A stretch of DNA of 64,000 nucleotides. It comes from Isoetes taiwanensis. Taxonomy: Eukaryota; Streptophyta; Lycopodiopsida; Isoetales; Isoetaceae. The position numbers were made by a program, and so were the translations under genes. The notes under the pieces were generated by a model. The model searched no databases and was not told where the DNA came from. It worked only from the letters and a program-made list of their open reading frames with translations. Positions within the stretch are counted from its first letter, which is position 1, and each line of letters opens with the position of its first letter. Positions 35,992 to 46,918 of the stretch are shown here, one piece after another. The stretch is taken from positions 5,543,050 through 5,607,049 of the forward strand of contig JAJEKV010000066.1 of assembly GCA_021234155.1 (NCBI GenBank), read 5' to 3'.

Positions 35992-36010
35992 TGCGCCGCC
36001 ACGGGTGCGA
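35992..36010 (+). promoter_or_regulatory. Probable damaged primer-binding site
   Basis: TGCGCCGCCACGGGTGCG directly after the 5' LTR resembles the Asp-tRNA primer site (TGGCGCCGTTGCCGGGGA) used by Tat/Athila elements, with a missing G and substitutions. The identification rests on position and partial match. Confidence 0.45.
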
Positions 36011-36029
36011 TCTTTCTTTTCTTTCCATC

Positions 36030-37950
36030 ATGTCTGCTCGAGGTCTCACTCCTGAAGAACTTCTTTGTCAAATGGCGGCTCGACTGGAGCGTCATCAACG
36101 ACGCGAGGCTGTCCGGGATATGTATGACACTGCTTATGACATTGAGGGAGGTCGTATCCGCTCACGAGCTCAGTCGGCACCTCCTACCCCTCGTGCTCAT
36201 TCTCGACCAGGGTCTCCCCACGTGTGTCGATCCTTTGTTCAACCGCAATCTCCACAACATACCCCTGTTCAGCCCACGCCTCACTATTTCCAGACTCCTG
36301 ACAGCACCTACATCCATATTCCTTCAGGCCACACCCCTCTTCCATCACAACCTTCTTCACCTCCTGGTGGGATGGGCTACCATCAAGTGTCTTTTGGCCC
36401 TACCCACGTTCACGACTTTCAGTCTTCTCCATCTTCTCAACATGCTCTTCCTGTTTACCAAACCACTGATCTAAAGCCTAATGAGGATGGCTCCCAAGGC
36501 CCTTCCCCACCAGATGTTGCTTTTTCTTTGGACCACATGTTTTTTGGTTCCACCCCTTGCCCTCGGTCTCGGTACATGTGCCACCTCTCTATGTTTTCGC
36601 ATATCCTCTCACCGAATCCACCTATCTATCGATTGATTCGCCTTCATCGCCCTCTCATAATTTGAAGTTGACTTATCCCACTTTTGGCAACACTAAAGGC
36701 AAACCTCGGATCGAGTGCCCGGCACACATGGAGGAATTTGAAGCCTTGGCCATTTCGAATGGTCATGCTCAGCCCCAACTTAAATTTCATATCTTTTTCG
36801 ACCACGCTCGGAGAGGCCCCTCATCGATGGTTAATGGCCAATAAGAGTCTTTGCGGAAACAAAGTTGGCAAGAAATGAAAAGCGCCTTTACGTCTCATTA
36901 CGGCACCACCGGACGATGATCAATTACTCCTCAAGCAACTCAATGACCTTGGCCAAGAGCCCGCGAGTCGGCCGGGGATTTTGCGGACCGTCTTCACATT
37001 CTCGTCGGTAAACTCCGGGAGTACCCAGCGCAAGCCGGATCCTCGTCTGCGGTTTCTCTGGGGGCCTTCCTCGGCCATTGACTCATGACCAGAATACCTG
37101 CGTCCCAAGTCTCCAGGCGAGCAGGCCATTGAGTTGGTCAATCACTTTCGGTCAATATTTCTTCTCGAGGTGTTGCTCTCACGGAACTTCCTTTCATGCC
37201 CCCCGTCATGGTTCCTCAGAATGCAGTCCAGCCTCAGCAAACAAATCCTCAACGCTCACAGATTTGGTGTCATCTTTGCAAATATCAAGGCCATTTGGCG
37301 AATGAATGCAACTCATCCAATGGACCCCCTCACTGTAAAAGGTGCAATATATGCAATCACGCCACGGAGGAATGCACTCGTTCTCATCCTACCCCTTTTA
37401 GGCAAAAGATGGTTTTTCAAGTCCAGACCACGCCTCGACCACAACAGTCATATCCGCCTCAGCAATATCAAACTCAACAACCGCAGCAGTATCAACAAAC
37501 GCAGCAATCTCAGCAGCCACGGGGACAAGGCAACCGTCCTCCCTTTGATCCTTCCAAGGCTCAATGTTATCATTGTCATGAATGGGGTCACACCACCACG
37601 GTGTGTCCTCAACTTCCTCAAGTTCAAGTTCAACTTCCAGGTTCCAATCAACCGGCTTCTGTCCGTCTCATGGCTTATCAACTCTGGGTGGCCAACGGGA
37701 AACAGGGCCCTCGTCCTGTTTTGAGAAAGCCTCCTCGGCCGCCTCAACAACAACGACCTCAGCAAGCCGCGTCTACTTCCAATCCTCTGGATCAACAAGC
37801 TCAGGAGGAAATTTATCAGGCTCTCAACCCTCCTGTCCAACAGTCCAACTGGGTTGGTCTTGTCTCACGTCACACACGGGCTTCACGCCCTTTGACCATC
37901 ATTCCTCATAACACGCAACTTTGCTTTGTTGTGGAAACAGATTCCTCATG
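36030..37950 (+). pseudogene. Gypsy element 2: gag with CCHC zinc knuckles
   Basis: ATG 36030 opens MSARGLTPEELLCQMAARLE and a Pro/Ser-rich N-terminus to about 36600. The capsid-like section (KLTYPTFGNTKGKPRIECP) is reached only after frame changes around 36620-36700, and more occur up to 37190. From 37196 a 251-residue frame has zinc knuckles CHLCKYQGHLANEC (CX2CX4HX4C) and CYHCHEWGHTTTVC, with a degenerate third CNICNHATEEC between them, then a Gln/Pro-rich stretch. Gag would form the particle and bind element RNA. The frame is broken at least three times. Confidence 0.75.
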
Positions 37951-38979
37951 AAGATGATAAAAAGTTCACCGCGACCCGATCTTGACAAACTCATGCCTCA
38001 CGTCATGCCTAAAGTGAGACAAAGTATTCTGAAACTCATGCAGGCTGCGGAAGGTCGCACCTTGGCAAATGTTCACGCCACCACTAGGGCTCAGCAGCGT
38101 CAGGCAGCGCCGTCATCATCCACCAGCGCACGCTCTCAGCCATATCCCAATATTGCTGCTGAGGTCGAGCTTCTCAAAGAAGTCTCTGCTTCCTTACCAC
38201 AGACTCCAGCTCCACTAGACCCTGCGGATCCTTTTTCACATGTTCCTTTGGAACTTCAGGAAGAACTTGCCAAGATCAAGATTCCTTTGAGCCTGGCCAC
38301 TATTACGAAACTCGTCGGCTCTCAAATATGGTTACCTCTTCCCACGGTTCTGGTTGGAGCCGTTGCGACCTCCACACCCACGGTGCATGCCACGGTGGGC
38401 AATCAGCACATCAATCATGTCCAAATTGATGGTGGTAGTGCTGTCAATCTCATTACTGATAAGCTCCGGAAGCAATTGGGCATCAAACAATTGTACCGTG
38501 CCCCTTATGACATCAAGTTGGCCAATGGCCATATCACGCGACCTCAAGGCGTCACTCCTCTTCTCCATATCAGCATTGGTGATCTCCAATTCCCCTTGGA
38601 ATTTGGAGTTTGGAAAGCCGGAGAGGATCCTGGTGACTATGAAATACTGGTTGGCAGACCTTTTCTCCGACAGGCAAAGAGTATTCATTACTGGGCCATG
38701 GACCAACTTGTTATCACTGATGGCCATCTCAATGTCACAGTGGATCTGGAAACTGGCCAATTGATCTCTGTCGAAAATGCTGAACCTTCCATCTCCGACA
38801 CTGACTCTGAAGAAGCACAAAACATTTATCATGTTCAAGCTCCTCCAGCGGGTCAGCCTCTCTCATCTTACCCTGAGTATGCTGATCCTTGGGGTGACAT
38901 GACGCTCGATCAGGACCAGGCTATGGCGGCTCTTTTGGACCCTTACCTGCCTTCCTGCAATCGCATTCAAGCGTGTTGA
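37921..38979 (+). CDS. Gypsy element 2: protease region ORF
   Basis: A 352-residue uninterrupted frame. The retropepsin-like core lies at about residues 165-260: HVQIDGGSAVNLITDKLR holds the catalytic loop as DGGS rather than DTGS, a form common in Tat/Athila clade proteases. ILVGRPFLRQAKSIHYWAMD corresponds to the second conserved block. The N-terminal third is a linker rich in Ala, Gln and Ser. The frame overlaps the end of the gag frame and probably belongs to one Gag-Pol polyprotein. Confidence 0.7.
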   Translation: MLCCGNRFLMKMIKSSPRPDLDKLMPHVMPKVRQSILKLMQAAEGRTLANVHATTRAQQRQAAPSSSTSARSQPYPNIAAEVELLKEVSASLPQTPAPLDPADPFSHVPLELQEELAKIKIPLSLATITKLVGSQIWLPLPTVLVGAVATSTPTVHATVGNQHINHVQIDGGSAVNLITDKLRKQLGIKQLYRAPYDIKLANGHITRPQGVTPLLHISIGDLQFPLEFGVWKAGEDPGDYEILVGRPFLRQAKSIHYWAMDQLVITDGHLNVTVDLETGQLISVENAEPSISDTDSEEAQNIYHVQAPPAGQPLSSYPEYADPWGDMTLDQDQAMAALLDPYLPSCNRIQAC

Positions 38980-39179
38980 TCATTTTTCGACCCCACTTGA
39001 GGCGGTTGATGTTCATGAGAGTCATGAAGGTTGATGTTCATGCCTTCACCACGCAAAATGTTGCTCCTCGGTCATGCTTCAGACCTCCACGCTCATCAGT
39101 GCGGGACCACGGAGGTTGTTCCTCATATTCAAACTCGGAGGTGGAAATCGTGGACATTGGAAACAATCAACCGGTCCGC

Positions 39180-40852
39180 TTAGGCTGCTAAACTCCCACC
39201 AGACCTATAAAGCACGCATTTGTGATGCTGTTCAAAAATTCAAACATATTTTTGCTTGGAGCTACAAAGACCTTCGAGGTATCAAAAAGAGTTGGGGAAC
39301 TCACCATTCCTACCAAATCGATGCACGCCCAATCTAGCAACGATGCAGGGCTCAACCCAAATTACCGCGGAGCGTCAAGGCTGAAATTGACAAACTCTTG
39401 GGCTGGCGGACGATTTATGAGGTCAAACGTGCATGGGTGAGCCCCATCGTCATTGCTCTCAAACACAATGGTAAGATCCGCGTCTGCGTGGATTACAGAA
39501 AACTCAATCAAGCCACGGAGCGTGATCACTTTCCGCTTCCCTTCACCGATCAGGTTCTTGAAGAAGTTGCTGGTCATGAGATGTACTCTTTCATGGATAG
39601 TTTTTCTGGGTACAATCAAATTTCTATCAAGCAAGAAGATCAACTCAAAACTACCTTCACCACCCCGTGGGGCACTTTCGCCTACAAGGTGGTCCCTTTT
39701 GGCTTGTCAAACTCTCCTTCAACCTTTCAGCGCATCATGCTCTCCGTCTTTCAAGACTTTATGAAGGATAAACCTTTTCTTCAGATCTTCCAAGATGATT
39801 TTTCTGCCTATAGCTCCATGGATGATCATTTGGACAAAATGGAGCTTGTCTTTCAAAAATGTGATGAATCTGGCATTAGTCTCAATCCTGAGAAGTGCAC
39901 TTTCTGCGTCACCTCAAGCGTTCTGTTGGGTCATGTGGTCAGTAAAGAGGGCATCACCACGGATCCCGCTAAAATCAGTTGTGTACTGAAAGCTCAAGCA
40001 CCGTCTAATATCAAAGAGACACGCTCTTTCCTGGGTAAGGTAAATTACTATTCTACCTTCATTCCTGGACTTGCAGCTATAGCTGACCCCATTCATAAAC
40101 TCACGGGTGATGAATCCACTTGGGCTTGGAATTCCCAAGCGGAAGCTGCTTTCCAAAAGTTGAAGTTGTTACTTACTCAGGCCCCGGTCCTTGTTCCTCC
40201 TCAATGGGACAAGCCTTTCCACGTTCATGTTGACGTCTACTCGCTTTTTGCCATTGGTGCTGTTCTCTCTCAGGCCTATGATGAAACCACGGATAAACCA
40301 ATCCGCTATGCCAGCCGGAAACTCAATCCTGCTGAGCGCAACTATTCTGCCACGGAACGGGAAGCTTTGGGCTTAGTTTTCTGTGTCCAACGCTTCCGCC
40401 ATTATTTATTGGGAAGCCAGATCAAGTTCTTTGTTGATCATCAAGCTCTTCTTTATTTGATCAATAAAGCCACGCCCACGGGACGCATTGCTCGTTGGGT
40501 CCTTCTTCTGCAAGAATTCGCTCCCTTCGAAATTGTTCATAAGGCAGGCAAGTCTCATGTGGTGCCGATTATCTTTCACGCATCCACCGCGGATGATCCC
40601 TCCGCGGGTGTTTCGGCGCCTTTCGGATGCTCAACTATTCCTGGTCACGGCCATGCCCCATTGGTTTCACAACTTTCAGCAATATCTTCTCACTGGTGCT
40701 CTTCCTCTGGAAGATCCCACACTCTCTCCAGACAAGCTTCGCTCACGCCGTCGTCAATTTCTCCGAGAGGTCCGCGACTATACCATGGTTGCAGGTCATC
40801 TCTACAAACGCGGCAAAGACATGGTCCTCAGACGTTGTGTCCTCCCTCATGA
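39180..40852 (+). pseudogene. Gypsy element 2: reverse transcriptase and RNase H
   Basis: A leading piece FKHIFAWSYKDLRGI (about 39235-39285) is out of frame with the 484-residue ORF from 39398. That ORF contains SPIVIALKHNGKIRVCVDYR, FPLPFTDQVLEEVAGHEMY, FMDSFSGYNQISIKQEDQ, PFGLSNSPSTFQRIM and the catalytic pair in IFQDDFSAYS. LLGHVVSKEGITTDPAKI and SFLGKVNYYSTFIPG follow. RNase H includes FHVHVDVYSLFAIGAVLSQA (TDAS replaced by VDVY), PAERNYSATEREALGLVF and FFVDHQALLYL. The frame drifts off after KAGKSHVV, where VADxLSR is expected, so the RNase H end is damaged. Confidence 0.85.
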
Positions 40853-41998
40853 GGTGCCCGATATTGTTCAACAAGCCCACGATGGGCTTGGTGGTGGTCA
40901 TTTTAGTGGTGACGCCCGCCCGCGACGCGAAAAATTATTTTGGCGAGGATACCGCCGCCCACGCTATTCAAAGATGCCCACGCTTATGCTCGCACGTGTG
41001 ACGTCTGTCAACGTGTGGGAAAGTCCACGGCCCGTGACGCTCTTCCATTGACGCCGGTCGCCACGCCACATCCCTTCAGCAAATGGGGAATGGATTTTGT
41101 GGGGCCCATGGACCCACCAGCGCGACACACCCGTGCCCGCTATATTCTGGTCATCACGGATTATGCTACCAAATGGGCAGAAGCTTGTGCACTTCCCGAC
41201 AACACTGCTGCCAACACAGCCAAGGTCCTCTACACGCATATCATCACGCGTTTTGGTTGTCCCACGGAACTTGTTAGTGATCGTGGCATGCATTTTGTCA
41301 ATCATACCATCAACGAGCTGACGGATTATCTTCACATCCAACACCGGAAGAGTACACCCTATTATCCTCAAGGAAATGGCTTGGCTGAAAGTACCAACAA
41401 AACACTCATCACAGTTCTCAAGAAAATTTGTGACGCTTCGCGAACAGATTGGCAGGAAAAGTTGCCTACTGTTCTTTGGGCTTACAACACTAGTTTCAAA
41501 ATAGCTACTGGTCACACTCCTTTCAAACTGGTTTATGGTCAAGAAGCTCTCATGCCTTTTGAATATATTCTTCCAACTCTCCGTTTTCAACTTGCTACAG
41601 CCCATAATCCACCTGCGGCACTCAAGGAAAGGGTTTATCAATTGGAACAGTTGGATGAACTTAGGCGCGATGCTTACATTCGTGTTCTTCATGGACAACA
41701 ATTGCAGAAATCATTGCATGACAAAAGACTTAAGACAAAAACATTCAAAGAAGGAGATTTGGTTCTTCTTTATGATTCACGCTACAAAAAATTTCCGGGC
41801 AAATTAAAGTTTAGATGGCTTGGTCCTTATCAAATTGTTCAAGTGGCACAACCCAGCGTTTTCAAGCTGGCAGAATTAGATGGCACTCCATTACCTACAC
41901 TGGTTAATGGCTTTCGCCTCAAACAATTTCATGCAACAAACACAGACAGTCATACACCAGATGAAGCACAAGAAATTGAATCCCCAGATAGTGACTAA
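40800..41998 (+). pseudogene. Gypsy element 2: integrase
   Basis: The N-terminal HHCC finger is split: the His part (HDGLGGGHFSGD, about 40880-40915) lies in another frame from the Cys part (CDVCQRVG, about 40995). From 40940 a 352-residue frame holds the catalytic core: Asp in GMDFVGPMDPP, Asp in LVSDRGMHFVNH, Glu in GNGLAESTNKTL. It then runs through YNTSFKIATGHTPFKLVYG to the C-terminal GPYQIVQVAQPSVFKLAELD and VNGFRLKQFHA. There is no chromodomain. The core looks intact; the finger is frameshifted. Confidence 0.85.
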
Positions 41999-42121
41999 AG
42001 ACGCATATTTATATTATAGAGGCAAATTTTTACAAAATGATGGCGGCACCCATCTATTTCCGCTATGAGCAGAGCTCTATGGGCAGTGCCCTATTTACAA
42101 AATCCTAAAAAGAAAAACCCT

Positions 42122-42536
42122 CTACTCCGGGTTTGGAGCAGAGGTGATGCGCAGGATGTGGTACCAGTTCTGCTCGGGGTCCCAGCGCAGGTGCAGCACC
42201 ACCTCCATCCCGTTGGTGTGGGGATCGGGATGCTCAGCCATCCCTGCACACCACCCATCCATGGGAATGCCACGGTTGTGGCACCTCCAGAGGTCCAAGC
42301 AGTCCATCTTGCATGTTATCCACTCCAGGCAGTTCGAGGGCATGGTGCACTTGTCGTGAAGTCCTGCAGCAGACATACTGAGCGCCATCGGGTGTCTCAG
42401 CTTCACCCACTGTTTCTCTTATATAGCCAACCGAGGACCTCCTTGTCGACGTGGACCAATCAGAAAATTCGCCAGCATGTTCGCAATGCAAGGCTCTTTC
42501 TAATTCGAATCTTTTCTCCGTAGCATATCTAGCCAT
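42122..42536 (-). pseudogene. Gypsy element 2: antisense ORF after integrase
   Basis: On the minus strand, ATG 42536 opens MARYATEKRFELERALHCEH and DWSTSTRRSSVGYIRE. After a one-step frame change near 42410 the frame continues RHPMALSMSAAGLHDKC, EWITCKMDCLDLWRCHNRG, MDGWCAGMAEHPDPH and VVLHLRWDPEQNWYHILRI. The composition (many Trp, Cys and His; no plus-strand equivalent) looks coding. Extra antisense frames between integrase and the 3' LTR are known from some Tat-lineage elements such as Retand. The function is unknown. One frameshift breaks it here. Confidence 0.5.
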
Positions 42537-42914
42537 GGTGCGTTCGACACCGCCGTTTTAATGATATCCCACCCAGTCGCCGGCATTAAATGACCTTCCT
42601 TCTTTTCCGCCTGCGTCGAACATTAAGGTGTGTCCTTTTGCCATTTGTCACATCGGATCATTCCCTTACGTCTCTCATCGCCGTTCATTACTTCTCCCTT
42701 TACCATTTGGGGACTTAGCCAAAATTTTGCCTCTCAATCGCCTCCTTCGCATCTGTTGCCACATGGCAACATCAACGGTTGCCAATTCCTTCTCATCATG
42801 CCCCTTCGCCAACACTTGTGCGCCCTAAAACCTTTTAAGCCTATTTGCGTTTTTCGTCTTAGCTCTCGCCTTTGCATCTCCATTCTTCTGTTCCTTTCAG
42901 AGCGGCTCTTCGCC

Positions 42915-45880
42915 ATGGCTGCACCCAAATTTCCTACACTTCAAGCTTCTACTCCCGGGGATCGGCTCTTTTAAGTGCATGTGTCTTTCTTGACGCCCAC
43001 CTTTCGTGAAGCCCTCGTTGGCCCGAGTCGTGAAGTTGCGGAACGTCAGAAGCTTTATGAATTCTCACAGATGGATCTCCCTGCAATTGGGCGGTTCGCC
43101 GGCTCACATCGTCAACGGCGGGAAGGATATGCTCGTGGTCGGCGACACCACCATCTTGCTTATTCAGCCACTGATTTCTGAGGTATTCCGTATTTCTTTG
43201 CAAACCCCTTCTTTATCTTGGGATGCCTTACAGGACATCGATGTCACTCAGTTCGGCGCTCCTTCTTATCAAGCAAACATGCATCGCCTCACCAATATTG
43301 CAAAGTCCCATGACACTTTTGTCAAGTTTTTGTGGCGCAAATTGCTTGGGTATTCTATCAAGAACACCCATATATCAATAAGCCGTTCTACAATATGGTG
43401 ATCCACGACCATCGCTCCAACCACCATATTGATTGGCCATTTTGTTGTTCTCGCCTCCTTCATGAAGTCGACCGCATTCGGGCTGCCCCCTCCTCTGTCT
43501 TTGAAGCCTCAGTGGGTGGCCATCTTCAAGCCATCCTCCGTCGTTACCTTCCTCCCTCACCTTCTGTTTCTCATGCTTCCACTCAGCAATCCCTTCATTC
43601 CCTTCCTCACACTCAGCAGGCTGCCCCTTCACACCCTTCTTCTCCTGGTCATGTTCAACGCACAGCCACACATGTCACAGTCTCTTCTTCCTCCACGGAA
43701 TCCATGCCCTCTGGTTCTCCTCATGTTTCTCAAACGTCCCAAACAAGGCAACAGCAGGCCCCTCCACCTCCACATCCTTGCCAGCTTCTGTATCAATACC
43801 AGCAGGATGTTCAAGCTGCTGCTCTCAAGTTGCAAGAATCCCAGGAAATTCTCATGAATGGGGTACAAGCGTCCCTGGAGACCTCGGATGCGGTTCACAG
43901 AGACCTTCAAGCTGCTAACACGCAAATTCACACTCTGGAGGACAAGCTTCAAGAAAAGCACGAGGCTCTTTTGCAGGCCCGTGAGGATCTGAAGAGTGCC
44001 CACGATCAGAACAGTCTGCTTGCTGATCAGCAGGCTCAATTGCAAACCACCATTCAGGAATTGTTGGAGCAGGTCAAGGCAAGGGAGACTCTCTTGGTTG
44101 ACAAGGATACAGACATTGCTAAGCTTACCATGCTGTACACCGAGCTTTCTCAGAATTACACCACTCAAGCCATGCCCTTACAGCGCATGACGCTCAAATA
44201 GCCTCTTTGGCTTTCGGCTTTCCCGCGCCGACCCGGTCGGCTCCACGCCTCTCGGGATCAACTCACGGAGGCCCAGAAGCAAAAGATACTTGATGATGCA
44301 GAGATTGCAAAGCTTCGACTCCATACTCCTGGGCAATCCTCTTCACATGCCACGCTTCCTCAGAAACGGGTCCGTGATCAGTCACGTCTTCTGCTCGAGA
44401 AGGAAAACCGGATCCGCGATCTTGAACATCAGCTCCAGCAAGCTGTCCAATCTGCCAAAGAGGCCCAAACTAAACAAGAGGGCTACATTACTATAGCTCT
44501 CCACCAGTCTGTGGATTTCGCTATTCCTTCCAGTTACCTCGATTATGTGGTTGCCCGATGCCACCTCTTTCTTTTCAAGTGGTATGCGGCAAATGGTCAG
44601 GTTGATGCCCACATGCGCACTGAGGATTTTCTCCGGATTTGGCCAGACCTCTCCGTTGAAGACAAAGGCTTACTCTGTGCCCTCTTAGTCTTCGACCTCA
44701 TTCACTGTGAAGACCCTGATTTAATCACCTTCCGGATTGTTCAGCCGATGGCATACATCTTTCATGACTTCTATCTGGCTGACACACAGGACAAATTTCG
44801 TGATGGGCCACATCAGAACTTTCAGGGTGATTCACAGGCTCACTGGTTGCTCTTGGATAACAACCCCTACCTGTCAGATCATGATCGGACTCACGCTCTT
44901 CATCAGGAGTACATGCCCGAGCTTGCTCATCACTTACCTCTATGGCAAGCCGAAACGCTGGAACAGGTGCGGAAGAATCTTGGGCATCCTGAGGATCTTC
45001 CGTTTGCCCAAGTTTATATGCAGCATTTGGCAGGCTACAATCAATTGCGTGCCCTTCTGGATAGCAAGACAATACCCACGGAATGGGATAGTCCTCCTAT
45101 CTATACTCAGCTCTCTACTTCTGAGTGGGATCAGTGGTGCAAAGCTCTTGATCCCGACCTTGTACGTGAATTCAAGGAGCAGGCTCAGCAGCCCACGCCC
45201 ACGGGCATGGCTCCCTCTCCATATGCTTCACTGGGTGTCCCTCCACGCCCCCGGTTCCTCACCTCTGATTGGCGTCTCCCCTTTTGGGCCGAAGGTCATG
45301 GATGGGCCACGTTGGGTGGACTCCTCCCGGATCTCGCCGGATCTTTGGTGGGATCCCGTTTTGTCGGGCCTTCGGAGTGGGAAGATGGTGCAACCTTGGA
45401 ACCACCGCAAATTGGATCTATATTGCTAATGAGCATGGTTGGCAGCGGCCCGTGATGCTCTTCATGGCCTTGATACCTTCTTGCGAGATCGCCGCCACCT
45501 CCCCGACCCTTGGTTCACCGTCAAGGCGGCCCATGCTGCTCTCAAATGTATCCTGGTCAGCTCCTTAAATCGGCAGCATCTCATCTTTTATTGCAACCCG
45601 AATGCCGGCGTCGGTGCGCCGGTCTTCAGACTCTCTTCTCATGGAGTGCCGGTTCATTCCCCGGAAGCCCATGCCACGGAAGACATGGTGCGCTCTCAAT
45701 TCCTTATTGATGCGATCCTGCCCTTGGGCTCAACACTCCTGACGCACTTCAAACACGCCAGGACCTCATTGGCACTTACCATAATGGCGCCCGTCCTCAT
45801 TTCGTGAGGATCACTTTCAAACTGTTGGATTCCGCCCTCGGAAACACTTCCTCCCTTTCTTCTGCCGAGTGTCGCGTTTG
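42915..45880 (+). pseudogene. Gypsy element 2: long extra sense ORF after pol
   Basis: GCCATGG at 42915 opens MAAPKFPTLQASTPGDRL. Pieces then follow in changing frames: REVAERQKLYEFSQMDLPA (about 43020), VNGGKDMLVVGDTTILLIQP (about 43110), HIDWPFCCSRLLHEVDRIRA (about 43425), a Pro/Ser-rich linker, a strong coiled coil from about 43790 to 44190 (TQIHTLEDKLQEKHEALLQA) continued at 44380-44500, and a helical region in the 314-residue frame 44511-45455 (YVVARCHLFLFKWYAANGQV, EDKGLLCALLVFDLIHCEDP). A last piece at 45439-45800 reads RDRRHLPDPWFTVKAAHAAL. The unbroken protein would exceed 900 residues. No transmembrane segments or envelope features are evident. The position matches the extra ORFs of Tat-type elements; the role is unknown. 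Confidence 0.55.
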
Positions 45881-45888
45881 GTGGGGAG
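45875..45888 (+). promoter_or_regulatory. Gypsy element 2 polypurine tract
   Basis: GTTTGGTGGGGAG immediately precedes the TGTTAGTC start of the 3' LTR. Confidence 0.75.
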
Positions 45889-46478
45889 TGTTAGTCTGTG
45901 CCTCTGGTGCGGGGACTATTCATGCATCTGACGGACCAAGTCAAGGCCAAGGATCTGATCGGGCCGCAGTCGGTCGTCAAAGGCCCAAAAAAAGACCAAG
46001 CGGCGGAACCACCACGATCAAAACCAGCGTCACGCTACCAAGAGGCGGCCTTCCGGACAAGTGGCGGCCCATCCGCCGGGCGTCGGCGTGATTCGAGCAC
46101 TTCAAGAGGCACCGCCAAAGCATTCTCAGAATCAGGCCTCCTTCGAGAGTCGACGCAGAGATCGATCGAGTGTCTATATTGGGCCAAAGGCCATTGTACT
46201 ATATATATGAGTAGAGCTAGCACATGAGTTTTTAGATGAGTTTTGAGTCTTATCTCACATCAGTTTTCTCTCGATTTCGAGAGCTCATGTATCTTCATTG
46301 ACATCAAGGAAGTTATTCTCATTATTGTGATCTCATTGTTCTCTTTTCGTTCTGTTCTCTTTTTTCTTGTTCTTTTCTTGCAAATCCCGCGTGACATAGC
46401 TCCCGGATTCTCCTGTTAGATCCAAGGGTCCTCATAGAGGGCTGTCTTGCAGGAGTTCCCGAACCCAGACCCCAAACA
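45889..46478 (+). repeat. Gypsy element 2: 3' LTR (590 bp)
   Basis: Begins TGTTAGTCTGTGCC and ends ACCCCAAACA. The TATA-like CTATATATATGAG recurs near 46198. It is followed by the ATGGA duplication. Confidence 0.9.
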
Positions 46479-46483
46479 ATGGA
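46479..46483 (+). repeat. Target site duplication, right (ATGGA)
   Basis: Matches 35421-35425 on the other side of gypsy element 2. Confidence 0.85.
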
Positions 46484-46918
46484 TGCATTCCAAGGCATTG
46501 AAGCTAGCCAAGGATCTAGTGAATGATGAATCTAGCATTCAATGCAAGCTTGACGTCCGTTCTTAACCCAAAGTAGCATCTAGCCTTAGCCTTAGATGAT
46601 CTTTTGAGCTTAAGAATCTTTACCTAAAATTTATACTAAAACGAATCCTAATCATGTCTGATATGTATGATTGGATTAGCTAGATTAGATTTGTTATTAT
46701 GATTCATTCTGTTATGTGATGATAGGATAATATATTTGTTGTGCATCTCTTGTGCTTGGGGAAGTGGGGTAGAGACCAAAAACCATGTTAGATATGTTTC
46801 TAAGACATACCACATTAATTCCTAAATAAATGCGGCATATGCATAGGAGTCCTGTTGGCTGTGGGTGGCTGGGCTAAACTGGCTTATGATGAAGACTTAT
46901 CCAATTGTAGTAGATCAC
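46484..46918 (+). repeat. Tandem unit B, interrupted by gypsy element 2
   Basis: Continues the unit begun at 35421 and matches unit A (34969-35420) almost throughout, ending near GTAGTAGATCA. After this point the sequence is single copy relative to unit A. Confidence 0.75.

Larger units (their letters stand above)
35426..46478 (+). mobile_element. Gypsy element 2: complete 11.05-kb Tat/Athila-type retrotransposon
   Basis: Two LTRs (35426-35991 and 45889-46478) both run TGTTAGTC...AAACA and are flanked by ATGGA duplications. Inside are a damaged primer-binding site, gag with zinc knuckles, protease, reverse transcriptase, RNase H and integrase, then about 3.9 kb of extra sequence with an antisense and a long sense coding block, and a polypurine tract. 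There is no chromodomain. RT and integrase wording (SGYNQISIKQEDQLKTTF, FQDDFSAYS, VNGFRLKQFH) and the Asp-tRNA-like primer site fit the Ogre/Tat/Athila clade. Frameshifts in gag, RT-IN and the extra frame make it inactive unless some are assembly errors. Confidence 0.9.

Noticed and set aside
40964-41701. 245-residue minus-strand ORF
   Set aside because: It is a shadow of the integrase frame on the plus strand and has no protein-like motifs.
42915-45880. Envelope-like gene of an endogenous retrovirus
   Set aside because: No signal peptide or transmembrane segment is visible; the product is coiled-coil and soluble-looking.
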